64,000 bases of DNA from the NCBI GenBank assembly GCA_964643255.1, contig CAZXSM010000002.1, positions 5,555-69,554 on the forward strand, in the 5' to 3' direction. This stretch comes from JAAYRG01 sp964643255. GTDB taxonomy: Bacteria; Bacillota; Clostridia; Lachnospirales; Lachnospiraceae. Of this stretch, positions 15,251-24,233 are shown piece after piece. Numbering within the stretch: position 1 is the first letter of the stretch; each line of letters starts with the position of its first letter. A program made the translations under genes and the position numbers. The notes beneath the pieces were generated by a model. The model made no database searches. It saw only the letters and a list, made by a program, of their open reading frames with translations, and was not told where the DNA came from.

Positions 15251-17362
15251 TTAAATCTTAAACTGACTAATGATTTCTAGTAGCTCTATAGCAAGACTTG
15301 AAAGTTGTTCACTAGCATCAGCAATTTCATCAATAGAAGCATTTTGTTGCTCCATTGTTGCTGAAGTTTCTTCAGATGCTGCAGAGTTTTCTTCGGCAAT
15401 TGATGAAAGTGATTGTAATACATCTATAATATCATCTTTAATTCCATCCATTTTAATTCCTGTTGAATGTAAACTTTCAACCAAAGCAGATGTTTCTTTA
15501 ATAGATTTATCAATGTTAAGGTATTGGTCTTTACTACTTTCAACACTTTCATTTTGTTTCTTTTCAACTTCTGCCAAGGCATCAATTGTCACAACTGCAT
15601 TACGTGAGTTGTTTTGTAAATCTTCAAGTATTTGATTAATTTCTTGAACTGATTCTTGAGATTGAGTTGCTAAATTTTTAATTTCTATTGCAACTACTTC
15701 AAATCCTCTACCTGCTTCTCCAGCTCTTGCAGCTTCAATTGTTGCATTAAGAGCTAGCAGATTTGTTTGATCAGCAATATTTTCAATCAATTCACTTGCT
15801 TCATTAATTTTGTGAGCGCTTTCATTAGTTTTTAATATAACATCCTTAATTTCTGCATGTGATTTGTTACTAACTTGATTTGCTTCATAAAGTATATTAA
15901 TTTCATTGAGCCCATCATTAACTGCAGTAGAAACTTTTTCAGTTGCATCTACTAATTCATTCAAGCTTTCCGTATTCTCTTCAATTACATCACCTAGTTC
16001 TTTAGCTTTATCAGATCCCTGTGCAGTGCTCTGTGCTTGCTCTGATGCACCAATAGCAATCTCATTAACAGCCTTTGAAACTTCATCTATTGACACTGAT
16101 ACGTCCTCAGAGGTTGCTGTAAGTTCTTCAGAGGAAGCGGATACTTGTTGAGAGGAATCAATAACACTTGCAATGGTTTTTCTCAAATTATCAGACATAC
16201 CATTTAAAGCTTCTGCTAAGTCCCTAATTTCATCTTTACGTTCTAATAAACTTCCCTTAATTTTTACTGTTAAGTCTAAGTTGGCAATTTGCTTAGCATA
16301 ATCTATTACCATAATAATTGGCTTAGTAAAGCCTGTTCCAATTATAAATGCAGCGACTATAGAAATAGTAAATATAATTAATGCATTAACAATTAATTGA
16401 TTTCTCATAGAAGAAACGCCCTCTAACATCTCAGATTCATATGCTGTTACTGCCAAAGTCCATCTAGTCCCACTAACATCACTATATGCTGAATATATAT
16501 TGTCCCCAGCAAGTTGATATTGTGTAAGTCCTTTTCTATTAGTAATCATTTTTTCAGCTTCTTTTGCAACATCTTCATAATCAGCATTATTTGTTGCTTC
16601 ATCAACTATATTAAACTCTTGATATATTTTAGTGCGGTCAGGATGAGATACCACTGTTGCTTCTTGATCAATAATATAACTATAGCCTGATTTACCATAT
16701 CCAATATTGTCTGTTAATTGGGTTAAATAAATAGTATCCATATAACCTAAAAGTGCACCAGTAATGCTACCAGTTCCAACTTCATATATGGGAAATGCCA
16801 GTACCATATATAATGAATCATCCACAGGATATGTATCCAATAATACTGTGTTTGTATTGCTGCCTTCCATTGTGTTTCTATAAGGATTGTTATTTTCATC
16901 TATAGTGTAAGTTTCACCATTAGATAGATAAGTAACTGTATTGTCTGTTCGTAAAATTGCAAAATCCATAAACTCAGTAGTATCTAAGTAGCTTTGTAAT
17001 TCTGGTTTTTGAATTTCCCAAACCATTCCTCTTATAACACTTTGATCAGTTATACCTTGTAACACACTTCTATAACTCTCTAACTTACTACTAACATATA
17101 AGCTAGAAACTTCAGATAAATTCTCAAGGGATTGTTCAGATTCATTTGTTTGACTTCTAATTGCAGTCATTATTGATACTGCACTAGCTGTTAGTAAAGC
17201 AATAAAAATCAAAATCAAAATATATGCAATCAGTTTTGACCTTATACCCTTTAAATTAAAATTTGAAAGGCTTTTTTTAGTGTTACTTAAGTTTCTTAGT
17301 TTAGTTTTCTTTTTTCCTTTAGTATTTTGTTTGTTTTTTTCTTTCTTGTTTTCTTTTGCCAT
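15251..17362 (-). CDS. Methyl-accepting chemotaxis protein with Cache sensor
   Basis: A 703-residue transducer. A Lys/Asn-rich cytoplasmic tail of about 45 residues comes first, then a membrane helix (about 46-70), an extracellular double-Cache domain (75-320, with GYSYIIDQEATVVSHP), a second helix (about 325-345), HAMP (to about 400), and a long methyl-accepting coiled coil. The signalling tip IADQTNLLALNATIEAARAGE is conserved. It should sense a small ligand and control CheA and flagellar motors; no che genes are in view. The basic N-terminal extension before the first helix is longer than usual. SD GGGGGT. Confidence 0.95.
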   Translation of the reverse strand: MAKENKKEKNKQNTKGKKKTKLRNLSNTKKSLSNFNLKGIRSKLIAYILILIFIALLTASAVSIMTAIRSQTNESEQSLENLSEVSSLYVSSKLESYRSVLQGITDQSVIRGMVWEIQKPELQSYLDTTEFMDFAILRTDNTVTYLSNGETYTIDENNNPYRNTMEGSNTNTVLLDTYPVDDSLYMVLAFPIYEVGTGSITGALLGYMDTIYLTQLTDNIGYGKSGYSYIIDQEATVVSHPDRTKIYQEFNIVDEATNNADYEDVAKEAEKMITNRKGLTQYQLAGDNIYSAYSDVSGTRWTLAVTAYESEMLEGVSSMRNQLIVNALIIFTISIVAAFIIGTGFTKPIIMVIDYAKQIANLDLTVKIKGSLLERKDEIRDLAEALNGMSDNLRKTIASVIDSSQQVSASSEELTATSEDVSVSIDEVSKAVNEIAIGASEQAQSTAQGSDKAKELGDVIEENTESLNELVDATEKVSTAVNDGLNEINILYEANQVSNKSHAEIKDVILKTNESAHKINEASELIENIADQTNLLALNATIEAARAGEAGRGFEVVAIEIKNLATQSQESVQEINQILEDLQNNSRNAVVTIDALAEVEKKQNESVESSKDQYLNIDKSIKETSALVESLHSTGIKMDGIKDDIIDVLQSLSSIAEENSAASEETSATMEQQNASIDEIADASEQLSSLAIELLEIISQFKI

Positions 17363-17388
17363 GAATTTAATCTAGACCCCCTATTTTT

Positions 17389-17853
17389 TTAATTATCCTT
17401 TAAAGGTACTCCATTAGCATCTGTAGCGATACTTCCAGTAAGTATCATAATTCCTTCAACTAGTCCCCATATTCCTGAAGCTATAGATCCAAGACCACAT
17501 GTTAAAACAGATCCTATGGTTCCTAATAATAACTGGACAACTGCTTTCTGTGTATAACCCAAATAAAAGTTATGTATACCCAACCATCCTAATAAAATAC
17601 CTAGTATCCCAGCAGCAAGTTTAGATTTATGCTCTTGGTCATAAACATTCTGACTATTGTTAAATTGTTGATTTCCTGTTTGCCCTTGCTTGTTATTAGT
17701 GGCTGTACCACACTGGGTACAAAAATCAGCATCAGGGTTTACAGAATTTCCACAGTTAAAACAATAATCTTTTCCGTCACTTTTAGCAACTCCGCAGCTA
17801 ACACAAACTACTGCTAAATCATCCATTTCATTACCACAATTTTTACAATACAT
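17389..17853 (-). CDS. Double zinc-ribbon TM2-domain membrane protein
   Basis: A 154-residue protein. The N-terminal part has two zinc ribbons with four CxxC pairs (CKNC, CVSC, CFNC, CTQC). A polar linker (55-75) leads to a TM2 domain with two helices and the GWLGIHNFYLGYT signature. TM2 proteins are widespread, with no settled biochemical role. It is the third gene after rsfS and DUF2752 with almost no spacing, so it is probably co-transcribed with them. Confidence 0.85.
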   Translation of the reverse strand: MYCKNCGNEMDDLAVVCVSCGVAKSDGKDYCFNCGNSVNPDADFCTQCGTATNNKQGQTGNQQFNNSQNVYDQEHKSKLAAGILGILLGWLGIHNFYLGYTQKAVVQLLLGTIGSVLTCGLGSIASGIWGLVEGIMILTGSIATDANGVPLKDN

Positions 17854-17867
17854 ATCCTACCCCCTAA

Positions 17868-18293
17868 TTAGATAAATAAGTATGAATCTAAATAATTCCC
17901 TATAAACATTGTAAATATCAAAATCAAAACAATTATATCCCAAATTTTTCTATTAAACAAGAAGTTCCCCTTAAATATATATATAAATATTATTGGAATT
18001 GTAAGGTAGGCTTTATGATATTCAAATGCTTGACTAAAATCACCTCTTAATACTGACTTCCAAGCTCTTGTCATCCCGCAACCTAAACAAGGAATATTTA
18101 AAAATCTTTGAAAAAAACATTCAATATTTAAAAAAGCAAAGATTAGTATTATGCCTGCCACACTAAGAACCCTATATATTCCATCTTTATTGTCTTTTAT
18201 AAATTCAAAGACAATATCAATAATACTCTTATTCTTTAAATTCATAAGAATTTTATCTGAATTATTATTTTGATTACTATATAATTTACTCAT
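17868..18293 (-). CDS. DUF2752 membrane protein
   Basis: A 141-residue membrane protein with the DUF2752 signature PCLGCGMTRAWKSVLRGDFSQAF (a short excerpt: CLGCGMTRA) between two of about three helices. The function is unknown; the family is often found beside TM2-domain proteins, as here. Its start overlaps the end of rsfS by eight bases, so it is translationally coupled to that gene. Confidence 0.82.
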   Translation of the reverse strand: MSKLYSNQNNNSDKILMNLKNKSIIDIVFEFIKDNKDGIYRVLSVAGIILIFAFLNIECFFQRFLNIPCLGCGMTRAWKSVLRGDFSQAFEYHKAYLTIPIIFIYIFKGNFLFNRKIWDIIVLILIFTMFIGNYLDSYLFI

Positions 18294-18666
18294 TTTCCTC
18301 TTTAACTTTTTCTCCTAATATGTCCTTTAATGGCACTCTTCTACCATCTCTCCATATTCTTTCTAGATTATAAAACTCTCTATCTTCTTTTGTGAATACA
18401 TGTACAATTATATCTGCATAATCTAAGAGAACCCATGTAGAAGAACGTCCACCTTCAATTGAGTTTGGAGTATAACCCTCATCTTCAAGTTCTTTTTCCA
18501 CTTCTCTAACTAAAGTATTGAGGTGGGGTAAGTTTGTACCGTTTGTAATTACAAAATAGTCTGCTATACTAGATAAACCTGATATATCAATAACAACTAT
18601 ATCTTCGCCCTTCTTGTCTTCTAGTGCTCTGCATACAATTTCAACCATTTTTTTAGATCCTGTCAT
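18286..18666 (-). CDS. rsfS: Ribosomal silencing factor RsfS
   Basis: A 126-residue RsfS/Iojap protein with DIVVIDISGLSSIADYFVI, GGRSSTWVLLDYADIIVHVF and YNLERIW, the family signatures. It binds L14 on the large subunit and blocks joining with the small subunit when nutrients run low. It follows yqeK, nadD, yhbY and obgE, the usual Firmicute cluster. SD GGAAGGT. Confidence 0.95.
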   Translation of the reverse strand: MTGSKKMVEIVCRALEDKKGEDIVVIDISGLSSIADYFVITNGTNLPHLNTLVREVEKELEDEGYTPNSIEGGRSSTWVLLDYADIIVHVFTKEDREFYNLERIWRDGRRVPLKDILGEKVKEENE

Positions 18667-18685
18667 TTATTACCTTCCAATCTTT

Positions 18686-19259
18686 TCAAATTTTATTCAT
18701 ATAGTAATTATATGTGTCAATAGTTTTGCTGTCAATTTTACTTTTATCATCGCTTAAATAATCAANNNNNNNNNNTTAAAATTGTTACTACGCTCAAATC
18801 AAGGTCTTTAAAGGCTATTTCTCTAACTTGTTTTAGACTTGGGTTTCTACTTTCCCTTCTACCAGGTTCGATATAATCTCCTACAAATACGATTTTTTCC
18901 AATAGTGACATATTAGGCCTGCCAGTCGTATGATTAATAATAGCATTAAGAATATTTCGATTACTTATATTAAACTGGGTTTTTGCATAATAAGCCCCCA
19001 ATTTGCCATGTAATAAATGAGGATTTTCCTTTTCTACTTTTGTAATAGGTATGTCATATTTTATACACTCATTTAAAAACTCATCATCAGTTAAGCATTT
19101 TGCAACATCATGTAATAAACCTGCACAAGTGGCATCATTATAATCTGCTCCATAGGTTAAAGCTAAGCTAAAACACGTGGCCTGAACCCCAAGTGTATGT
19201 TCATATCTCATTTCTGTTAGCCTAGTCTTAACTTCTTCTTCCATCTTTAATCTATCCAT
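18686..19259 (-). CDS. yqeK: YqeK-family HD-domain Ap4A hydrolase, interrupted by an assembly gap
   Basis: The first 161 residues read as an HD-domain phosphohydrolase: YEHTLGVQ, AGLLHDVAKCL (the HD pair), LLHGKLGA, NAIINHTTGR, KIVFVGDYIEPGR. YqeK hydrolyses diadenosine tetraphosphate to two ADP. After the 10-N gap another frame reads DYLSDDKSKIDSKTIDTYNYY and ends at a stop at 18686, a fitting C-terminus for the family. Bridging them needs a gap length divisible by three, so the ten N are a placeholder and the gene is probably intact in the organism. Confidence 0.88.
18766..18775. other. Assembly gap (10 N)
   Basis: Ten N within the 3' part of yqeK. The two sides are in frames that ten bases cannot join, so the true length differs. 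Confidence 0.97.
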
Positions 19260-19331
19260 TTTTTCTCCATAATTGTATTATTATTAATCTTAACAGTTTT
19301 ATATTTGTTAGTGTTAATTACTTCTAATTAT

Positions 19332-19949
19332 TTATTTGTTATCTATTGTATATAATTTGTTTTCATAAATATACCTAGAAACATCTTCTGGAACATAATA
19401 TTTAATTGATCTTCCATCTTTAATACTATCCCGTATAAAATTAGATGATAAATTAGAGATAGGTGAATTTAAAAGTTTTATTGACTCGGTTTGAAATTGA
19501 TGTTTTAAATATTCAACCCTATCTTCAATATCAGTGTCTTCATGAAGTCCTCTTTTTGCCACTATGAGCTTAGCAAGTTCAAACACACTATCAGGTTTCT
19601 TCCATTTCTCAATATTAAAGAGTGAGTCCTCTCCTAAAATAAAATAAAAACAGGTGTCCCTATATTGTTCCCTTAATATAGACAAGGTGTCAACTGTATA
19701 TGTTAGTCCTGGCCTACTTAATTCAAAGTCTGAAAATTCAAAGTGAGGATTATTTGCAATTGCCAATTTTATCATCTTAGAACGATGTTCTTCACTTTCA
19801 ACATATTGGTCCTTCTTATGTGGTGGGTTTTTTGACGGCATAAACCATACTGAGTCTAAGTCAAACTGTTCATAGGAGCATTCTGCCAAAACAAGATGAG
19901 CATTATGAATTGGATCAAATGTTCCGCCCATTATTCCAATCTTTTTCAT
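19332..19949 (-). CDS. nadD: Nicotinate-nucleotide adenylyltransferase
   Basis: A 205-residue nucleotidyltransferase: GGTFDPIHNAHL, the T/HxGH-type ATP site (here HNAH), WFMPSKNPPHK, ILGEDSLF, and the C-terminal ISNLSSNFIRDSI (ISSTxxR-type). It adenylates nicotinate mononucleotide in NAD synthesis. It sits in the obgE-yhbY-nadD-yqeK-rsfS run usual in Firmicutes. SD-like AAGTAGGTGA. Confidence 0.95.
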   Translation of the reverse strand: MKKIGIMGGTFDPIHNAHLVLAECSYEQFDLDSVWFMPSKNPPHKKDQYVESEEHRSKMIKLAIANNPHFEFSDFELSRPGLTYTVDTLSILREQYRDTCFYFILGEDSLFNIEKWKKPDSVFELAKLIVAKRGLHEDTDIEDRVEYLKHQFQTESIKLLNSPISNLSSNFIRDSIKDGRSIKYYVPEDVSRYIYENKLYTIDNK

Positions 19950-20002
19950 TATTATTCACCTACTTTTAATAGACAGATATCATATACCTAATTGCTATAA
20001 AT

Positions 20003-20302
20003 TTATTGTTTTGGTATATTAATCTTTTTATTTTCCTTCGATTCTCTATATAGTACGATTTTATTTCCAATAACTTGTACAATCTGGGATCTTGTTCTAG
20101 ATTCCAGGATATTAGCAATATCTCTTATGTCATCTGCACAGTTATTTAAAACATTAATTTTTACAAGTTCTCTGGTTTCTAATACTTCATCTATACCTTT
20201 AGTTACTTCAGGGGTAATACTAGATTTACCTATCCTATATACAGGTTGTAAGTTTGATGCTAATCCTTTTAAATACGCTCTTTGTTTACTTGTCATAATC
20301 AT
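20003..20302 (-). CDS. yhbY: YhbY-type RNA-binding protein (CRM domain)
   Basis: A 99-residue CRM-domain protein: SKQRAYLKGLASNLQPVYRIGKSSIT, then LVKINVLNNC and IGNKIVLYRES. It binds pre-50S ribosomal particles. Two in-frame ATGs, at 20302 and 20296, follow GAGGAG; the first has the better spacing. It is directly downstream of obgE, another 50S assembly factor. Confidence 0.93.
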   Translation of the reverse strand: MIMTSKQRAYLKGLASNLQPVYRIGKSSITPEVTKGIDEVLETRELVKINVLNNCADDIRDIANILESRTRSQIVQVIGNKIVLYRESKENKKINIPKQ

Positions 20303-20334
20303 ATCACACTCCTCTCTTTTTGTTAATTGTTTTT

Positions 20335-21621
20335 CTATTTATAATATTCGAATTCCCATCCATATAATCTTACTGTATCACCATCAATAATTCCTAAATC
20401 TTCAAGTTTTTCTATTATATTATTGTTTTTTAAGAACTTTTGGAAATAATTAAATCCTTTTTCTGATTCTATATTAGTATTGTTTAACATACGTTCGATT
20501 TTAGGACCTTCTACAACATATACACCATCTGTTTCTTTATATACTTCAAAAGATTCATCTAATTGGGTCTTTTTATGTGGATGGTATTCGGATTCAAACA
20601 CAAGAGGTTCCTCTTCTATTTTATCAAGTTCATCTTTTACATAATATAAAAGTTCTTTCAGTCCTTGTCCACTTACTGCGGAAATTGGAAAAACTTTAAT
20701 TCCCTTAGGTTCAAATTCATTTTTGATTATATTAATAGCTTCTTCTTTTTCATCACCATATAATACGTCTATTTTATTTGCGGCAATTACTTGTGGCCTA
20801 CTAGCTAATTCTTCATTATATGCCTTTAACTCATTATTTATTATCTCAATATCTTCAATAGGGTCTCTTCCTTCAGTAGATGCTGCATCAACAACATGAA
20901 TAAATACTCTTGTTCTTTCAATATGCTTTAAAAATTCATGTCCTAGGCCAACTCCATCTGAAGCACCCTCAATTAAACCAGGTATATCTGCAATAACAAA
21001 TCCATCAGTATCACCTAAATCAACCACACCTAGACTTGGTCTCAATGTAGTAAAATGATAATTAGCAATCTTAGGCTTGGCATTAGAAACTCTAGATAAT
21101 ATAGTGGATTTACCCACATTAGGAAAACCTACTAAACCAACATCAGCAATAAGCTTAAGCTCTAAAGTGACATTGATCTCAATACCTTCTTTACCAGCTT
21201 TAGCATATCTTGGTGCTTGATTAGTAGAGGAAGCAAAATGTTGATTACCTTTGCCACCTTGGCCACCCTTTAATAATTCAATCCTCTTATTATCATGAGA
21301 CATATCAGCAATAACCTTGCCTGTCTCAGTTTCTTTAATAATAGTACCTTCTGGAACCTTAAGAATTAAGTCCTTTCCATCTTTCCCAAAACATTTTTTT
21401 GTACCACCATTTTCTCCATTTTCAGCAACAAACTTTCTTTTATAACGATAATCATTTAAAGTATTAATACCTTCATCTACTTCAAATATTATACTTCCGC
21501 CCTTACCGCCATCTCCACCATCTGGTCCCCCAGCTGGCACATACTTTTCTCTACGAAAACTAACAATCCCGTCTCCGCCATTACCTGACTTTATAAATAT
21601 ATCTGAACTATCTACAAACAT
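20335..21621 (-). CDS. obgE: Obg GTPase (ObgE/CgtA)
   Basis: A 428-residue GTPase with three domains: the glycine-rich Obg fold (1-158, GGDGIVSFRREKYVPAGGPDGG), the G domain (P-loop GFPNVGKST, switch region DIPGLIEGAS, NKID) and the C-terminal OCT domain ending RLYGWEFEY. It acts in late 50S assembly and couples growth to the stringent response. It follows rpmA across a terminator and starts the obgE-yhbY-nadD-yqeK-rsfS run. Confidence 0.97.
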   Translation of the reverse strand: MFVDSSDIFIKSGNGGDGIVSFRREKYVPAGGPDGGDGGKGGSIIFEVDEGINTLNDYRYKRKFVAENGENGGTKKCFGKDGKDLILKVPEGTIIKETETGKVIADMSHDNKRIELLKGGQGGKGNQHFASSTNQAPRYAKAGKEGIEINVTLELKLIADVGLVGFPNVGKSTILSRVSNAKPKIANYHFTTLRPSLGVVDLGDTDGFVIADIPGLIEGASDGVGLGHEFLKHIERTRVFIHVVDAASTEGRDPIEDIEIINNELKAYNEELASRPQVIAANKIDVLYGDEKEEAINIIKNEFEPKGIKVFPISAVSGQGLKELLYYVKDELDKIEEEPLVFESEYHPHKKTQLDESFEVYKETDGVYVVEGPKIERMLNNTNIESEKGFNYFQKFLKNNNIIEKLEDLGIIDGDTVRLYGWEFEYYK

Positions 21622-21754
21622 TCTTTCACCTCACTTAAATTTTACCTATATATTAAATTAAGTTCTCTCTTTACTCTTAGTATTAGCACTAAATTATATT
21701 TTTTTCATTATATATTAAGATTATATATACAATATAATCTTAATAATCATAATT

Positions 21755-21792
21755 AAAAAACCCCAAATCCGATTTTGTGAGGATCTGGGGTT
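21755..21792 (-). terminator. rpmA terminator
   Basis: Stem AACCCCAGATCC/GGATTTGGGGTT on the minus strand followed by six T. It lies 14 bases after the rpmA stop. Confidence 0.9.
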
Positions 21793-21805
21793 AATATTTT
21801 GTAAA

Positions 21806-22093
21806 TTAATTTGCTTCTACAGGATAAACACATGCTTGTTTCTTCTTTTTCCCTTTTCTTTCAAAGCGAACTACACCATCAACCAAAGCAAATAATGTAT
21901 CGTCTTTACCACGTCCAACATTTACTCCAGGATGAATCCTAGTACCACGTTGTCTATATAGGATATTTCCAGCTAAAACAAACTGTCCATCTGCCCTTTT
22001 TGCTCCTAAATATTTAGGGTTAGAATCTCTACCATTTCTTGAAGAACCAACACCCTTTTTTGATGCGAAAAATTGAAGGTTCATTTTTAACAT
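21806..22093 (-). CDS. rpmA: 50S ribosomal protein L27 with Prp-cleaved leader
   Basis: A 95-residue L27. The N-terminus MLKMNLQFFASKKGVGSS carries the Firmicute extension that must be removed after NLQFF for the mature N-terminus to reach the peptidyl-transferase centre. The protease gene prp is immediately upstream. The frame opens with a GTG at 22102, but that lies inside AGGAGGTG. The ATG at 22093, six bases after it, is the start. Confidence 0.97.
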   Translation of the reverse strand: MLKMNLQFFASKKGVGSSRNGRDSNPKYLGAKRADGQFVLAGNILYRQRGTRIHPGVNVGRGKDDTLFALVDGVVRFERKGKKKKQACVYPVEAN

Positions 22094-22125
22094 TGTAAAC
22101 ACCTCCTGATTTTATATTTCAAAAA

Positions 22126-22458
22126 TCAACTAATCCTTTTTTTATTGAATGTAATGTAATCCGAACCGTAGGATTCTTGAATTCCTTGCAAACCAAGAAA
22201 CATAGAATTTAGTAATAATTCTGATTCATTACTTATATGAGAATCTATGGTGAAATCAATTATTCCACTTTCTTCATCTTCACTATAAGAAATAAAATCA
22301 TCTGTAAATTCAGCTATTGAATTAACAGTATTAATTACTAATACGGAAACGGCTGAACATATAATATCTTGTCCTTTAGTGGCATAATTTGCATGACCAC
22401 TGCATTTAAAGCCAATGATTTTATCTTCTTTATTAATATATTGTGTTACTTTAATCAT
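22126..22458 (-). CDS. prp: Ribosomal-processing cysteine protease Prp
   Basis: A 110-residue cysteine protease with the catalytic pair in CSGHANYATKGQDIICSAVS (His near 22, Cys near 34). It removes the L27 N-terminal extension and is essential where that extension exists. Encoded between rplU and rpmA, the invariant Firmicute order. Confidence 0.95.
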   Translation of the reverse strand: MIKVTQYINKEDKIIGFKCSGHANYATKGQDIICSAVSVLVINTVNSIAEFTDDFISYSEDEESGIIDFTIDSHISNESELLLNSMFLGLQGIQESYGSDYITFNKKRIS

Positions 22459-22475
22459 ATACTTGTCCTAATATA

Positions 22476-22784
22476 TTAAACATTGATTTTATCAATTTTA
22501 ACTTTGGTATACGGCTGTCTATGGCCTTTTTTCTTATTGTATCCCTTTTTAGCTTTGTATCTGAATACAATAATTTTCTTGTCTTTACCTTCTTCAACTA
22601 CTGTTGCAGAAACATTTGCATCTTTTACTTGATTACCAGTTTGTAAACTACCATCATTATTAACTGCTAAAACTTGATCAAATGTTACTGTTTCTCCAGT
22701 ATCTATACCAAGTTTTTCAACTTTAATGATATCGCCTTCGGAAACTTTGTATTGTTTACCACCTGTTGCAATAATTGCGTACAT
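22476..22784 (-). CDS. rplU: 50S ribosomal protein L21
   Basis: A 102-residue L21: MYAIIATGGKQYKV at the start, FRYKAKKGYNKKKGHRQPYT at the end. The frame is open ten codons further, but ATG 22784 lies six bases after AGGAGG and gives the family N-terminus. First gene of rplU-prp-rpmA, behind its own promoter and a structured leader. Confidence 0.97.
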   Translation of the reverse strand: MYAIIATGGKQYKVSEGDIIKVEKLGIDTGETVTFDQVLAVNNDGSLQTGNQVKDANVSATVVEEGKDKKIIVFRYKAKKGYNKKKGHRQPYTKVKIDKINV

Positions 22785-22925
22785 AAGGCACCTCCTATTA
22801 TCATTACTCGCCAACTATGGTGTATACATATACTTATATATGAATATATAATAAATATATTATAACTTTGAACCTCGTTGAGCGGCACACTGACTAATAA
22901 TAGCATAATTCATGCTTGTTGTCAA
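22785..22925 (-). promoter_or_regulatory. rplU promoter and probable L21 leader
   Basis: TTGACA (22920-22925), 17 bases, TATTAT (22897-22902) predicts a start near 22890 and a leader of about 105 bases. The leader begins GTGTGCCGCTCAACGAGG, and its 3' part contains GTTGGCGAG, which can pair with CGC-T-CAAC to form a long-range stem. Firmicute rplU operons are known to carry an autoregulatory L21 leader; the match here rests on position and pairing only. Confidence 0.55.
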
Positions 22926-22992
22926 TAAAAAGAATAAAATATATTTCAAAAATTCCCAATTAATTTCTCATCTTATTAAGGTCTATTTGCAT

Positions 22993-24219
22993 TTAATTAT
23001 GTCTTTTATTTACCTTAGCTAATTGCTCATGTAAGGGCTTTCTAATCTTTTTCCTGGTGACTTCAACTAAATTAAGTGGAGTCATGCCTATTAAAACTGT
23101 TTTTATTGGGTCCTTCTTAAATAGACCACCTAACTCATACATTAGGGCATCTTTATATTCTTGCTTATCCATATTAATAAAGTCTATAATAATTATCCCA
23201 GATATGTTTCTTAGGCGAATTTGCTTTGCAATTTCTTTAGCTGCCTCAAGATTTATATTAAAATAATTTTTCTCTGGATTCTTTTTGTTTTTATTAATTG
23301 CCTTTGAGGTGTTTACATCAATTACAGTTAGTCCTTCTGTTACTTGTATAATAATAGAGCCTCCAGATTTTAACCATACCTTTTCATTTGTTAATTTGTT
23401 TAATTTTGTTTTTATACCATATAAATTATCTAGTGTAATTTGAGGATCTTCATAAAACCTTATTTTATGGTAATCTTCAGGTTGATAGTCTTTAATATAA
23501 TTTTCTATTTTCTTGTAAATTATACTATCATCAGTTAATATTTCATCTAGTTTCTTATCATAACCATCCCTAATATCACAGATATATCCAGGAGGTGATT
23601 CATAAACCAGTGAGAACCTTGTTCTATAAACACCATATTTTACTACTTGTTCATACTTTTGTATAAGAATATTTATTTCTTTAACTATTATATCTTGGCT
23701 AACATTACCACTATTAGTTCTAGCTATAAAACCATAACTATCTGTTAGATACTTATCTAAGAGTTCTTTTAAGTCCTGTCTTTTTTCCTTATCAGAAATT
23801 TTTGATGAAATAGCTGAAAAGGAGTTGCCTACTACAAGAACTACATATTTACCAGTAAAATTAAGGTCAGTAGAAACAACTGGTGCCTTAGTCTTAATTT
23901 TCTCTTTTGATATCTGGACTAATAACTCGTCTCCTATTGCAATCTTCTTATTCCCAGAATTGTTAGAAGTATATATAGGGTTTAAGTTCTTGTTTAAGGA
24001 CAAATAACACATCTTGCCTTCAGACACTTCAACAAATGCTGCATTTATATTTTTAACTATATTCTTAACCTTACCCACATAAATATTACCTAAATAAGAC
24101 TCATCCTCATCAGCGGGATATAAGTCTACTTCTATCATTTCATTTCCATGAAACATACTAGAAATAATATAATCTTTTTCTTTTGTAATAAGTAATTTAT
24201 TTTTTTCTTTGTTTTCCAC
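22993..24219 (-). CDS. rng: Rne/Rng-family ribonuclease without the zinc-link tail
   Basis: A 408-residue RNase E/G-type endonuclease. The S1-like RNA-binding region is at the front (GNIYVGKVKNIVKNINAAFVEV), followed by the catalytic core with LTVIDVNTSK and IIIDFINMD supplying the metal-binding aspartates, and MTPLNLVEVTRKKIR. E. coli RNase G (489 residues) continues here with CPxCxGxG, the zinc link, and a small domain. This ORF stops just before that point, and the bases downstream do not encode it in any frame. It starts at GTG after AAGGAT. It probably matures or degrades RNA; its quaternary structure may differ from that of E. coli. Confidence 0.88.
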   Translation of the reverse strand: MENKEKNKLLITKEKDYIISSMFHGNEMIEVDLYPADEDESYLGNIYVGKVKNIVKNINAAFVEVSEGKMCYLSLNKNLNPIYTSNNSGNKKIAIGDELLVQISKEKIKTKAPVVSTDLNFTGKYVVLVVGNSFSAISSKISDKEKRQDLKELLDKYLTDSYGFIARTNSGNVSQDIIVKEINILIQKYEQVVKYGVYRTRFSLVYESPPGYICDIRDGYDKKLDEILTDDSIIYKKIENYIKDYQPEDYHKIRFYEDPQITLDNLYGIKTKLNKLTNEKVWLKSGGSIIIQVTEGLTVIDVNTSKAINKNKKNPEKNYFNINLEAAKEIAKQIRLRNISGIIIIDFINMDKQEYKDALMYELGGLFKKDPIKTVLIGMTPLNLVEVTRKKIRKPLHEQLAKVNKRHN

Positions 24220-24233
24220 TTAATATCAAATCC

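Noticed and set aside
15270..16151. Ser/Ala-rich plus-strand ORFs opposite the chemoreceptor
   Set aside because: They are antisense shadows of the repetitive coiled coil, not genes.
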